Shown piece after piece: positions 1 through 6,617 of a stretch of DNA of 7,085 nt. The notes beneath the pieces are model-generated. The model searched no databases. It saw nothing but the letters and a program-made list of their open reading frames with translations, and was not told the origin of the DNA. Numbering within the stretch: position 1 is the first letter of the stretch; each line of letters begins with the position of its first letter. Source of the DNA: Chitinophagaceae bacterium (lineage in GTDB: Bacteria; Bacteroidota; Bacteroidia; Chitinophagales; Chitinophagaceae); contig JAGOUF010000118.1 of NCBI GenBank assembly GCA_018061385.1, positions 1 to 7,085 on the forward strand, written 5' to 3'. The translations under genes and the position numbers were made by a program.

Positions 1-30
1 AAGAAATACCTTTAAATTTTCTATTGGGGA

Positions 31-948
31 TTAAATTACCAATTTGGCTTTTTCATTTGCAAGACCAATAGTTGCAATAGTTCCGCTATTAAACTTTAAA
101 AAATCTGTCTCAACTACATCGCTAAATATTATTCCATTTGTTGGCATTAATGATTCAATGGTTAAAGTTTGTTGCTTTTTTAAAAGTCCAGCTGTTATAC
201 CGGTTTGAGTTCTTATACTTTGAAAAGGCTCTCTAACGGCAAACAATAAGTCATTCTCGTTTAATGTGGGACGCTTTAGTTGAATGTTTTTTTCAAACAT
301 TCCTGTAATGCCATATGCCATATTAAAAACAGAGCTTAACCAACCTGTTGAACCTGCTTTTGTTGAAACTAAAAGACCACTTGAGGATTGCTCTTCTGTT
401 TTGTGGTTGTATGAAATATTATACCTTGCCGAAACATGAGAATCAACTCCAATAAAAAGATCATTGAAAGCCAATAGCCTTTGTCCATCATTTAGCTTTG
501 CTTCTGCAAAACTCATTGATTGAAACTGGTACTTTTCTGTTATTACATTATCAACAGCATTAATAAAATTGTCTGTATCAAAGGGCAACAATACTCCATC
601 GTAACGCTGCTTATCTGGGTTTACAGCTATTATTGGAATTCCTTTTGAGTACTTAGCTGTATTTGCAACTAACCCATCTTGCCCAACAACAATAATTACA
701 TTTTTTTCTGAAAAAAGGTAGTTTGGTAAAAATGACCTTTCAACTACTTTGTTTTTTAAAATAACAGAAAGCTTGGTTTGAATTTGATTTAATGAATGAT
801 GAAAAGTGTCATGTTCAATAACGTAATCGTCAAAGCTTCCTCCTTGTCTTTCTATATAAAATTGGGCTTGTGCTTTTGTATTAAAACGTTCAATTAAATT
901 TTCAAGCCTCGTTTTATTTTTAACGATTATTGCATATTCTACACTCAT
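31..948 (-). CDS. NAD kinase-like protein, NADK2-type branch of the NADK/diacylglycerol-kinase fold
   Basis: A 305-residue protein of the ATP-NAD kinase fold; if active it would phosphorylate NAD(H) to NADP(H) in the cytoplasm. The glycine/aspartate motif is at residues 89-93 (GQDGL, family GGDGT). A VNPDKQRYDG segment (109-118) sits where human NADK2 has, as I recall it, VNTDPERSEG. NDLFIG (162-167) matches the NE/ND motif, and SSSGLLVSTKAGSTGW (188-203) matches the substrate-binding GTGS-type motif. The FIG...S.R..Y.IS pattern also favours the NADK2 branch over housekeeping NadK. The catalytic-motif Asp91 is kept, but the second Gly is Gln and the Thr is Leu, so activity is uncertain. The ATG overlaps the stop of the upstream SPFH gene as ATGA, implying translational coupling. 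The family assignment is firm; substrate and role are inferred. Confidence 0.8.
   Translation of the reverse strand: MSVEYAIIVKNKTRLENLIERFNTKAQAQFYIERQGGSFDDYVIEHDTFHHSLNQIQTKLSVILKNKVVERSFLPNYLFSEKNVIIVVGQDGLVANTAKYSKGIPIIAVNPDKQRYDGVLLPFDTDNFINAVDNVITEKYQFQSMSFAEAKLNDGQRLLAFNDLFIGVDSHVSARYNISYNHKTEEQSSSGLLVSTKAGSTGWLSSVFNMAYGITGMFEKNIQLKRPTLNENDLLFAVREPFQSIRTQTGITAGLLKKQQTLTIESLMPTNGIIFSDVVETDFLKFNSGTIATIGLANEKAKLVI
945..948 (-). other. ATGA stop-start overlap (translational coupling)
   Basis: On the minus strand the bases read ATGA: TGA ends the SPFH gene and ATG starts the NAD-kinase-like gene. Such 4-nt overlaps usually mean that ribosomes finishing the first gene restart on the second, giving linked expression. 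No other plausible start lies nearby for the kinase-like gene. Confidence 0.85.
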
Positions 949-1964
949 TTTCTATTGTTCTTATCGTTCAAAATTGAGTCTAATAAGTCGGGGCTAATAT
1001 TTAGGTTTCCAATTTTATCAGCATTTTCAGCAAGTTGCCTAAACGCCAATGAAATGTTGAATTTGGGGTCGTTATTGTTGTTTAAAGCAGTCAATATTTT
1101 CCAATCAATATCCCTATAAGGTTTTAAAGTGGTTTCAATTACAAAGCCTTTTGTTTCTGCTTCTTTTTTGTCGTTTTGAGTTTTTTGTTCAATTAATAAC
1201 TTACGCTGATTTTCTACAGAAATGTCTGCACTCAATTGCATTTCTCTTAGTTTTTTATTGTTTTCAGCTTTTTGTATATCTGATTCCATTTTCTTTTCAG
1301 CAATTTGTTTTTGCTTTTCCTCAATGGCTATTTCTGTGTTCAGTTCAGACTCTTTTATTCTTCTTTCTTGTTCAACTGCAAAATTTCTGCGTTCATAAAT
1401 TGCTTGGTCGGCTTCTTGTTGCAACTTTTCTCTGGTTTCTGTTTCTAGTGCTCTTGACATTTCGGGAGCTGCTTGAATTGACAAAATACTAGCCCCTAAA
1501 ATTTCAATGCCAAGCAAACTAATTGCAGGCGAATTTTTTAAGCCTTCTAAAATATTGGTTTCAATTTTTTTTGCTGATCGAATAGCTTCTTTTAAAGAAA
1601 TTCCATGTATGAAAGCAGCCGTTGCTGTTTGTGCTTCATTGATTATTCTTTGATTCAACTTTTCAATATCATTTTTTTTATATTGCCCACTATCTGTAAC
1701 TGTAAAATCTAAATTGTCTGAAAGTGTTTTGGGGTTGCCTATTTTATAACTTATTTGTCCTTGAATTGAAACAGATTGATAATCGTTGGTTGTTTCACTA
1801 AAAATAAAAGGCAAATCATTGCTACCCATGGGTATTGCAACAATTGAACTATTGGGTGCAAAATAAAAAAAAGAAAGTCCTCTTCCTTCCCTCACTACGC
1901 TTCCATTTTTATAATGAAGCACATAAGTCATTGAGTCAAATTTTATGTGTTGTATTCCGAACAT
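945..1964 (-). CDS. SPFH/band-7 domain protein with long coiled coil
   Basis: A 339-residue SPFH (stomatin/prohibitin/flotillin) family protein. The SPFH beta-rich domain spans about residues 13-170 and ends in the typical LGIEILGASILSIQAAPEM segment. A charged Glu/Lys/Gln/Ala-rich helix, clearly coiled-coil in pattern, runs about 170-275. A small C-terminal region follows (about 279-335, around LAENADKIGNLNISPDLL). Such proteins usually oligomerise into rings or scaffolds on membranes. Here the N-terminus (MFGIQHIKFD...) has no transmembrane helix or signal peptide, so membrane contact, if any, would be peripheral or through the partner. It is the first gene of a pair; its TGA stop overlaps the ATG of the NAD-kinase-like gene. 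The gap to the paaG-like gene upstream is 86 nt with no clear terminator, so read-through is possible. The family call is confident; the function is unknown. Confidence 0.85.
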   Translation of the reverse strand: MFGIQHIKFDSMTYVLHYKNGSVVREGRGLSFFYFAPNSSIVAIPMGSNDLPFIFSETTNDYQSVSIQGQISYKIGNPKTLSDNLDFTVTDSGQYKKNDIEKLNQRIINEAQTATAAFIHGISLKEAIRSAKKIETNILEGLKNSPAISLLGIEILGASILSIQAAPEMSRALETETREKLQQEADQAIYERRNFAVEQERRIKESELNTEIAIEEKQKQIAEKKMESDIQKAENNKKLREMQLSADISVENQRKLLIEQKTQNDKKEAETKGFVIETTLKPYRDIDWKILTALNNNNDPKFNISLAFRQLAENADKIGNLNISPDLLDSILNDKNNRK

Positions 1965-2050
1965 GTGATTTTATTTTTTTATTGTTTGTACCAAATTTTT
2001 CAAAAGTCGTATCAAAATAACACAATTTTTTACACGAATAATCTTATGGA

Positions 2051-2827
2051 TTACTCTCCTTTAAAAACAGGGGTTCTTTTTTCTAAAAATGCTTGTACGC
2101 CTTCTTTAAAATCTTTTGTATCGGCTGCACGGCGTTGCAATTTATCTTCATTCATTAACTGCTCGTGAAAAGTGTGGCTAAACGACCAATTGAGTGCTTT
2201 TTTGGTAAATGCCAAGCCCTGGGTTGGCATTTTTGATAATGTAATGGCAATGTTTTTACTTTCTTGTTCAAAGGTTTCGGCAGAAAAATATTTGTAAATC
2301 ATACCAATTCTTTCTGCTTCTGTAGCTGAAACTTTATCGCCTAACATCATTAATGCACTGGCTTTTTGCCAACCAATTAATCTGGGTAACATAAAAGTTC
2401 CACCACTATCTGGTATTAATCCAATTTTAGAAAACGCTTGTATAAAGTTGGCATTTTCGTTGGCCACAACAATATCGCAACACAAGGCAATATTGGCTCC
2501 TGCACCAGCAGCCACACCATTTACAGCTGCTACAATTGGCTTGTCTAAATCTCTAATTCTATTAACTATGGGGTTGTAATGTTCGTACAAAATTCTGTTC
2601 ATTCCTGGCCCATTGGGATCTACAACTTCTGCTAAATCTTGTCCTGCACAAAAAGCTTTTCCACTGCCCGATAAATAAATGGCTCTCACTTCTTTATTGG
2701 TTTTGCATTGGTCTAAAATTTCTTGGAACAAAAACGCCATTTCTCTATTAAAAGAATTGAATTTATCTGGCCTGTTTAAAGTAATATATGCAACTGCATC
2801 TTTTATTTCAAATAAAATTGAAGACAT
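2051..2827 (-). CDS. paaG: enoyl-CoA hydratase/isomerase, PaaG-like (ring-1,2-epoxyphenylacetyl-CoA isomerase)
   Basis: A 258-residue crotonase-fold enzyme of normal length. Both oxyanion-hole segments are visible: AFCAGQDL (58-65) and GVAAGAGAN (104-112). The segment KIGLIPDSGGTFMLPR (134-149) matches PaaG, whose catalytic Asp corresponds to Asp140 here; typical enoyl-CoA hydratases carry Glu near this point. PaaG converts the reactive ring-1,2-epoxide of phenylacetyl-CoA to the oxepin form and also shifts double bonds in the later beta-oxidation steps. The third gene of a likely operon with mgtC-like and paaD-like genes (41-nt gap to mgtC), which supports the phenylacetate assignment. A general enoyl-CoA hydratase is the alternative. 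The start ATG directly precedes the conserved SSILFEIKDAVAYITLNRP opening of the fold. Confidence 0.82.
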   Translation of the reverse strand: MSSILFEIKDAVAYITLNRPDKFNSFNREMAFLFQEILDQCKTNKEVRAIYLSGSGKAFCAGQDLAEVVDPNGPGMNRILYEHYNPIVNRIRDLDKPIVAAVNGVAAGAGANIALCCDIVVANENANFIQAFSKIGLIPDSGGTFMLPRLIGWQKASALMMLGDKVSATEAERIGMIYKYFSAETFEQESKNIAITLSKMPTQGLAFTKKALNWSFSHTFHEQLMNEDKLQRRAADTKDFKEGVQAFLEKRTPVFKGE

Positions 2828-2868
2828 ATTGAATTAATTTTTTTGTATGGATAATGGTTTTTATAAAA

Positions 2869-3510
2869 TTATATTTCAAAACTTTTTACCTCTTCATGAG
2901 TTAGTAAAAAATCGTTTACAGCATCGTATTTTCTATCTGGAGAACTTATTCTATATAGATAAATAGCATCGTCATTTTCCTTTAACACCTTCATACAACG
3001 AAAGGTAACTTTTTTAGAGTCTAAATAATCTTCTAACTCTTTTTTAAACCCTTCGCCCAATTTATGTGTAATAATTCTATAATCTTTTACTTTATGAAAT
3101 TGATTGATAAAATGTTGTACCGGCTCTAATACAAACAGTGCAGTTACAACCATTGCAGTAACTACAATTGCCAATGTATAATTGTGATAACCAACTGCCA
3201 TACCCAATGCTGCTGTTACCCAAATTAATGCTGCTGTAGTTAATCCATTTACACTAATGCCTTCTTTAAAAATTACGCCAGCACCAATAAAACCAATACC
3301 TGTAACAACATTGCTAGCAATTCTATCTGGACTTACAACATTACTTTCTCTAGATAAAATTGTGTACAAGCAACTTCCAACACAAATTAAAATCATGGTT
3401 CTAAAGCCTGCAGGCTTGCTTCTAAACTCTCGTTCTAAACCAATAATTGCACCTATAATAAACGCTACAGAAACTTGTGCTGCTTCTTGAAAATAAATGG
3501 TAAGATCCAT
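2869..3510 (-). CDS. MgtC/SapB family inner-membrane protein
   Basis: A 213-residue protein. The N-terminal half holds about four to five hydrophobic helices (roughly residues 11-25, 38-52, 66-85, 90-108, 110-128) and the family hallmarks GLEREFRSKPAGFRTM (24-39), GIGFIGAGVIFKEG (71-84) and GLTTAALIWVTAALGMAVG (89-107). The C-terminal 75 residues form a soluble region like the ACT-type tail of longer MgtC proteins. MgtC proteins are linked to growth at low magnesium and, in Salmonella, to inhibition of the F1Fo ATP synthase; most environmental homologues have no proven role. It lies between the paaD-like and paaG-like genes with about 41-nt gaps on each side, so it is probably co-transcribed with them. 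No magnesium-sensing leader is visible upstream. The family is sure; its role here is unknown. Confidence 0.88.
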   Translation of the reverse strand: MDLTIYFQEAAQVSVAFIIGAIIGLEREFRSKPAGFRTMILICVGSCLYTILSRESNVVSPDRIASNVVTGIGFIGAGVIFKEGISVNGLTTAALIWVTAALGMAVGYHNYTLAIVVTAMVVTALFVLEPVQHFINQFHKVKDYRIITHKLGEGFKKELEDYLDSKKVTFRCMKVLKENDDAIYLYRISSPDRKYDAVNDFLLTHEEVKSFEI

Positions 3511-3552
3511 ATTGTTTTAATTTATAAAATTGTAAAAAGTAAACAATTTTTT

Positions 3553-4023
3553 TTAATGACATTTAAAATAATCGAAGGGCTCTTTACAATCTATACATTG
3601 ATACAATGCTTTACAAGCTGTACTTCCAAAATGGCTTATTAGCTTGGTATTGGTTGAGTTGCATTGTGGGCACTCAACACCATCTTCAGGAATTTCAAAT
3701 TTTTTATTGGGGGCAGCAATGCCATATTGTTTTAATTTCAGTTTGCCGTCTTCCGTCATCCAATCTGTAGTCCAAGCTGGAGAAAGCACTGTTGTTATGG
3801 TTGTTTGTACAATACCATTTTCTGCCAAGGCCAATTTAATATTGGTAGCAATCATATCCATTGCTGGGCAACCATTGTATGTGGGTGTAATAATTACTTC
3901 TACATGGTTGTTGTTATCAATATTCACGTCTCTAATAATGCCCAAATCTTGAATGGTAAGTACAGGAATTTCTGGGTCGGCTACTTCATTTAAAATGGTA
4001 TAAATATGTTGTTTGGTTAGCAT
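3553..4023 (-). CDS. paaD: PaaD-like protein of the phenylacetyl-CoA epoxidase system (MIP18/DUF59 plus zinc ribbon)
   Basis: A 156-residue protein starting at MLTKQHIYTILNEV. I prefer this ATG (4021-4023) over an upstream in-frame ATG at 4072-4074, because the extra 17 residues are unlike the family and would overlap a likely -7 promoter element. The N-terminal MIP18/DUF59 domain shows DPEIP (17-21) and TPTYNGCPAM (46-55, Cys52). The C-terminal zinc-ribbon segment has C118PQC121, then FGSTACKALYQCIDCKEPFDYFKCH (132-156) with Cys137, Cys143, Cys146 and Cys155, the signature tail of PaaD. PaaD is needed for a working PaaABCE epoxidase, probably in metal-cluster maturation. The first gene of the likely paaD-mgtC-paaG operon; PaaABCE are not in the window. 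A general Fe-S assembly factor is a less likely reading because of the zinc-ribbon tail. Confidence 0.87.
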   Translation of the reverse strand: MLTKQHIYTILNEVADPEIPVLTIQDLGIIRDVNIDNNNHVEVIITPTYNGCPAMDMIATNIKLALAENGIVQTTITTVLSPAWTTDWMTEDGKLKLKQYGIAAPNKKFEIPEDGVECPQCNSTNTKLISHFGSTACKALYQCIDCKEPFDYFKCH

Positions 4024-4047
4024 AAAATTGTTACTGAAAATTAAGTT

Positions 4048-4055
4048 TAAAGGTA
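4048..4055 (-). promoter_or_regulatory. candidate -7 element for paaD
   Basis: The minus strand reads TACCTTTA, one base from the Bacteroidota consensus TAnnTTTG, and lies 25 nt before the paaD start. Transcription would begin near 4041 and give a short leader of about 18 nt. No convincing -33 TTG is seen at the right distance, so this is a tentative call. Confidence 0.35.
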
Positions 4056-4115
4056 CTACAAAATAGCCCTGCATTTGTTGGAAGAGTAATTTATGTAGTA
4101 TGCATATTTACTACA
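4054..4115. promoter_or_regulatory. possible operator: three copies of heptamer TACTACA/TGTAGTA upstream of paaD
   Basis: TGTAGTA at 4094-4100 and TACTACA at 4109-4115 form a perfect 7-bp inverted repeat with an 8-nt spacer. A third copy, TACTACA at 4054-4060, touches the candidate -7 element. The palindrome is centred about 63 bp before the predicted transcription start, a spacing at which activators often bind. The repeats are seen directly; regulator binding is inferred, and the regulator is not in this window. Confidence 0.45.
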
Positions 4116-4121
4116 ATAAAA

Positions 4122-4157
4122 AACCACAACAAACTTGTTTTTCATTTTGTTGTGGTT
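4122..4157 (-). terminator. intrinsic terminator of the DEAD-box helicase gene
   Basis: A perfect 12-bp inverted repeat, AACCACAACAAA (4122-4133) and TTTGTTGTGGTT (4146-4157), has a 12-nt loop. On the minus strand it is followed directly by a T-rich run (TTTTATTG). It begins 27 nt after the helicase stop codon and separates that transcript from paaD. Confidence 0.85.
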
Positions 4158-4183
4158 GTATAAGTTTTATAAATGATTGTTCT

Positions 4184-5422
4184 TTATTGCCTCCAAGATC
4201 GGCCTCTTCTTGCAAAAACACCATGACCAGATTTTGCAACAGGAGCAGCCGATTGTGCTGAAGGTGCAAAATTTGCATAGTTCATTTTATAAGGATGCTC
4301 TTCAACAAGAGGAATATTTAAACCAATTAGTTTGGTAATATCTCTTAAAAAAGGTCTTTCTTCTGCATCGCAAAAAGAAATGGCTATTCCACTTGCACCA
4401 GCTCTTCCTGTTCTTCCAATACGGTGTACATAGGTTTCTGGAATATTGGGCAAATCAAAATTGATAACATGTGTTAAATCATCTACATCAATTCCTCTTG
4501 CAGCAATATCTGTAGCAACCAATACCCTAATTTTTCCTTCTTTAAAATTACTCAATGCTCTTTGACGTGCATTTTGAGATTTGTTGCCATGTATGGCTTC
4601 TGCCAATATTTCATTTCTAAATAAATCTTTACAAACTCTATCTGCACCATGTTTGGTTGTTGTAAAAACCAACACTCTTTCTATTGAAGTATCTTTTAAT
4701 AAATGTGCCAATAAAAAACGCTTGTTGGCTTTTTCTACAAAGTACAATTGCTGCGTAATTTTTTCAACAGTTGACGATACTGGTGTAACCTCTACTTTAA
4801 TAGGTTCGTGTAAAATAGAATTGGCCAATCCTGCAATTTCTTTTGGCATTGTTGCCGAGAAAAATAAGGTTTGACGCTTTTCTGGAATTTTAGTAATAAT
4901 TTTTCTTACATCGTTTATAAAACCCATATCTAACATTCTATCAGCTTCATCTAACACAAACATTTGTATATGTTGTAAGCTAACAAAACGTTGTTGCATT
5001 AAATCTAATAAACGGCCTGGGGTTGCAATTAAAATATCTACTCCACGTCTTAGTGCATTTACTTGGCTGTGTTGAGATACACCACCAAAAATTACAGTAT
5101 GTGTAATGCCTGTATGCTTACCATACGATGCCAAGCTTTCATCAATTTGAATAGCCAACTCTCTGGTTGGTGTAAGTATTAATACTTTTATATGTTGATG
5201 ATATGCTGATTGTTCTTTGCGTTTTTGCAAATACAAATTTTGTAAAATAGGAATTGCAAATGCTGCTGTTTTTCCTGTACCAGTTTGTGCACAACCCAAT
5301 ACATCTTTACCTCGTAAAACATGAGGAATTGCTTGTTGCTGAATGGGTGTTGGTGTTGTATAGCCTTCTTGTTCTAGAGCCTTGGCTATAGGCTCAATTA
5401 AATGTAAATCCTTAAATAACAC
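4184..5422 (-). CDS. DEAD-box ATP-dependent RNA helicase, RhlE type
   Basis: A 412-residue helicase with every core motif in order: Q motif around [14 protein letters not shown] (20-33), Walker A AQTGTGKT (45-52), PTRELA (85-90), GG (113-114), TPGR (134-137), DEAD (158-161), SAT (189-191), the motif IV area VLVFTTTK (250-257), motif [11 protein letters not shown] (303-312) and motif [12 protein letters not shown] (333-342). It ends in a short basic tail ([12 protein letters not shown]), far shorter than in many RhlE or DeaD proteins. Such enzymes unwind short RNA duplexes in ribosome assembly, mRNA decay and cold adaptation. The start is GTG (5420-5422): an in-frame TAA lies at 5450-5452 with no ATG between, and the [12 protein letters not shown] opening is typical of this family in Bacteroidota. 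It has its own promoter, a long structured leader and a terminator, so it is probably a single-gene transcript. Confidence 0.93.
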   Translation of the reverse strand: MLFKDLHLIEPIAKALEQEGYTTPTPIQQQAIPHVLRGKDVLGCAQTGTGKTAAFAIPILQNLYLQKRKEQSAYHQHIKVLILTPTRELAIQIDESLASYGKHTGITHTVIFGGVSQHSQVNALRRGVDILIATPGRLLDLMQQRFVSLQHIQMFVLDEADRMLDMGFINDVRKIITKIPEKRQTLFFSATMPKEIAGLANSILHEPIKVEVTPVSSTVEKITQQLYFVEKANKRFLLAHLLKDTSIERVLVFTTTKHGADRVCKDLFRNEILAEAIHGNKSQNARQRALSNFKEGKIRVLVATDIAARGIDVDDLTHVINFDLPNIPETYVHRIGRTGRAGASGIAISFCDAEERPFLRDITKLIGLNIPLVEEHPYKMNYANFAPSAQSAAPVAKSGHGVFARRGRSWRQ

Positions 5423-5565
5423 AGTATAACTTTTTTTAAAAATGAATGATTAATCTGCAACTTGAATAGTGCAAATTAATAAAAAATATGCTCGACTACC
5501 TATGACTTGACGAGCTTTTGAACGGAAGAAAAGTTATCCAGTCTTCTAAGAAGGAGTATATATAA
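5423..5565 (-). promoter_or_regulatory. structured 5' leader of the DEAD-box helicase, possible attenuator
   Basis: From the predicted transcription start (about 5565) to the GTG there are roughly 140 nt without any ATG, so no ATG-started leader peptide. In transcript order it holds the palindrome CTTCTTAGAAG (5543-5553), a hairpin CTTTT/AAAAG with 9-nt loop (5515-5533), and a hairpin GCTCG/CGAGC with 16-nt loop (5490-5515) followed within 4 nt by six Ts (5481-5486), which resembles a weak intrinsic terminator. RNA-helicase genes often carry long leaders used for cold-shock or self-regulation. The structures are seen; the regulatory role is inferred, and I match it to no named RNA family. Confidence 0.45.
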
Positions 5566-5568
5566 CAG

Positions 5569-5620
5569 TTGCGAAAGTATGGAAAATAAAATATATGCTT
5601 TGAAATCTAAGTTTTCGCAA
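5569..5620. repeat. 8-bp inverted repeat flanking the helicase promoter region
   Basis: TTGCGAAA (5569-5576) and TTTCGCAA (5613-5620) are perfect inverted copies 36 nt apart, and one copy overlaps the candidate -7 element. This could be a pair of half-sites for a repressor or a chance AT-rich match. Confidence 0.3.
5572..5579 (-). promoter_or_regulatory. candidate Bacteroidota -7 element for the helicase gene
   Basis: The minus strand reads TACTTTCG followed by CAAC, a one-base variant of TAnnTTTG. It sits just downstream of the preceding gene's terminator, where a promoter is expected. The -33 TTG is not clear. Transcription would start near 5565. Confidence 0.5.
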
Positions 5621-5624
5621 AAAA

Positions 5625-5660
5625 AAAATCGGCTTTTGTATTGTACAAAAAGCCGATTTT
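5625..5660 (-). terminator. intrinsic terminator of the universal stress protein gene
   Basis: A 13-bp perfect inverted repeat, AAAATCGGCTTTT (5625-5637) and AAAAGCCGATTTT (5648-5660), lies 19 nt after the stop codon. On the minus strand it is followed by a long T run, complementary to the As at 5619-5628. The opposite side also ends in TTTT, so it could work weakly in the other direction. Confidence 0.9.
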
Positions 5661-5678
5661 AAAGAAATATTGATAGCA

Positions 5679-6518
5679 TTAATCGTGCACCACCATAATG
5701 GGTACATGGCTATGAAATGCCAATTGTTTGGTATGGCTTTTTGTAAAAAGACTTTCAAACAATCCGTGTTTTTGAGGAATTACAATTACCATATCGGTTG
5801 AATTTTTATCGGCAAAATCATTTACTCCTTCAATAAAATTGGTATTGTGTACAAAATGATATTTAGGTACATGCTCTGCAAATAAAGTATGCAATGCCAT
5901 ACTTTCGAAATTGGTGCCAGAGTAATCCGCCATTTTTTCATTGGTTTCTACATGCAACACTTGGAAGTTGGATTTAGCATTTCTAATAAAATTTAAAATA
6001 TGATCTATCGGCATATTGTCGTAAATATTGTTCATACTGCAAGCCAATACTGTGTTGCGTATTGGTTTAAAAGTAGCTTGTGGAGGAACAATGATTAAAG
6101 GAATTTTTACTTCTTTACTTACATCAATTGTATTGCTACCAATTAAAGCTTGTTCAATAGCATTTCCACCTGTAATACCCATTACAATAAGATTCGCTTG
6201 CTTTTCAATTGCAGCTTCTACAATTCCTTTTACTGGTGAGTTATAGGTTTGGTAAGTTTCAATTTCAAAAGGTACATATTCTATACTACTTTTTAAACTA
6301 ACTAACAATGCATCCAATGCTTCGGTGCTTGTTTTTTTAATATCATCTACACCAACCAACAATGGCACAGCCAACCCTCCATCAGATACTACAGGCAACT
6401 CATAAGAATGGTACAGTATTACTTTTTTTACTTGTAATTGTTTGCCAAGTTCTAAAGCATAAAGAGCAGCATTGTAAGCTGTTGTTGAAAAATCTACAGG
6501 AACTAAAATTGTTTGCAT
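5679..6518 (-). CDS. universal stress protein with two tandem UspA domains
   Basis: A 279-residue cytoplasmic protein made of two Usp domains. Domain one (1-147) starts with MQTILVPVDFSTTAYNAALYALELG and ends with VMGITGGNAIEQALIGSNT (112-130) and IPLIIVPP (139-146), a recognisable form of the ATP-binding G-x2-G-x9-G-(S/T) region. Domain two (about 153-279) ends with DMVIVIPQKHGLFESLFTKSHTKQLAFHSHVPIMVVHD; its glycine motif is replaced by a KHG...KSHTKQ sequence, so nucleotide binding there is doubtful. Tandem Usp proteins of this layout are common in Bacteroidota and are tied to starvation, oxygen and redox stress, but their direct action is poorly known. It ends in a strong terminator; upstream lie palindromes that may control it. 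Confidence 0.9.
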   Translation of the reverse strand: MQTILVPVDFSTTAYNAALYALELGKQLQVKKVILYHSYELPVVSDGGLAVPLLVGVDDIKKTSTEALDALLVSLKSSIEYVPFEIETYQTYNSPVKGIVEAAIEKQANLIVMGITGGNAIEQALIGSNTIDVSKEVKIPLIIVPPQATFKPIRNTVLACSMNNIYDNMPIDHILNFIRNAKSNFQVLHVETNEKMADYSGTNFESMALHTLFAEHVPKYHFVHNTNFIEGVNDFADKNSTDMVIVIPQKHGLFESLFTKSHTKQLAFHSHVPIMVVHD

Positions 6519-6532
6519 GATTTGTTTTTTAC

Positions 6533-6546
6533 CGTATAAAAATACG
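6533..6546. promoter_or_regulatory. palindrome CGTATaaaaATACG before the Usp gene
   Basis: A 5-bp inverted repeat with 4-nt centre lies 15 nt upstream of the Usp start, inside the probable leader or promoter. It resembles the palindrome at 6605-6617 (shared GTATAAAA core followed by ATAC or TATAC). It may be one of two sites for the same regulator. Confidence 0.3.
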
Positions 6547-6604
6547 TTTAAACTTTTTTGTAAACAATGATAAAGATGAATTCTTTACTATTAAACAAAT
6601 TGGG

Positions 6605-6617
6605 GTATAAAATATAC
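6605..6617. promoter_or_regulatory. palindrome GTATAaaaTATAC before the Usp gene
   Basis: A perfect 5-bp inverted repeat with 3-nt centre, 87 nt upstream of the Usp start and directly beside the inverted repeat at 6618-6637. Because it is so AT-rich, chance is a fair alternative. Confidence 0.3.

Noticed and set aside
1151..1492. Plus-strand open frame rich in Phe and Leu, looking like a membrane protein
   Set aside because: It is the antisense of the Glu/Lys/Gln-rich coiled coil of the SPFH gene; complementing such codons gives Phe/Leu/Cys codons automatically.
3526..3550. Inverted repeat AAAATTGT/ACAATTTT between the paaD and mgtC genes as a terminator
   Set aside because: Almost all A and T, with no T run after it on the minus strand; it would not end transcription there, and no plus-strand gene needs one.
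3644..3952. Plus-strand open frame of about 100 codons
   Set aside because: Lies entirely opposite the paaD gene, whose protein has clear family motifs; this frame shows none.
4024..4074. Longer version of paaD starting at the upstream ATG
   Set aside because: The extra 17 residues lack family similarity and span the likely -7 element; the shorter start matches the usual PaaD length and opening.
4581..4874. Plus-strand open frame opposite the helicase gene
   Set aside because: No recognisable domain and fully antisense to conserved helicase sequence.
5546..5758. Minus-strand small open frame overlapping the end of the Usp gene
   Set aside because: It runs in another frame through the end of the Usp gene, its terminator and the next promoter; nothing protein-like about it.
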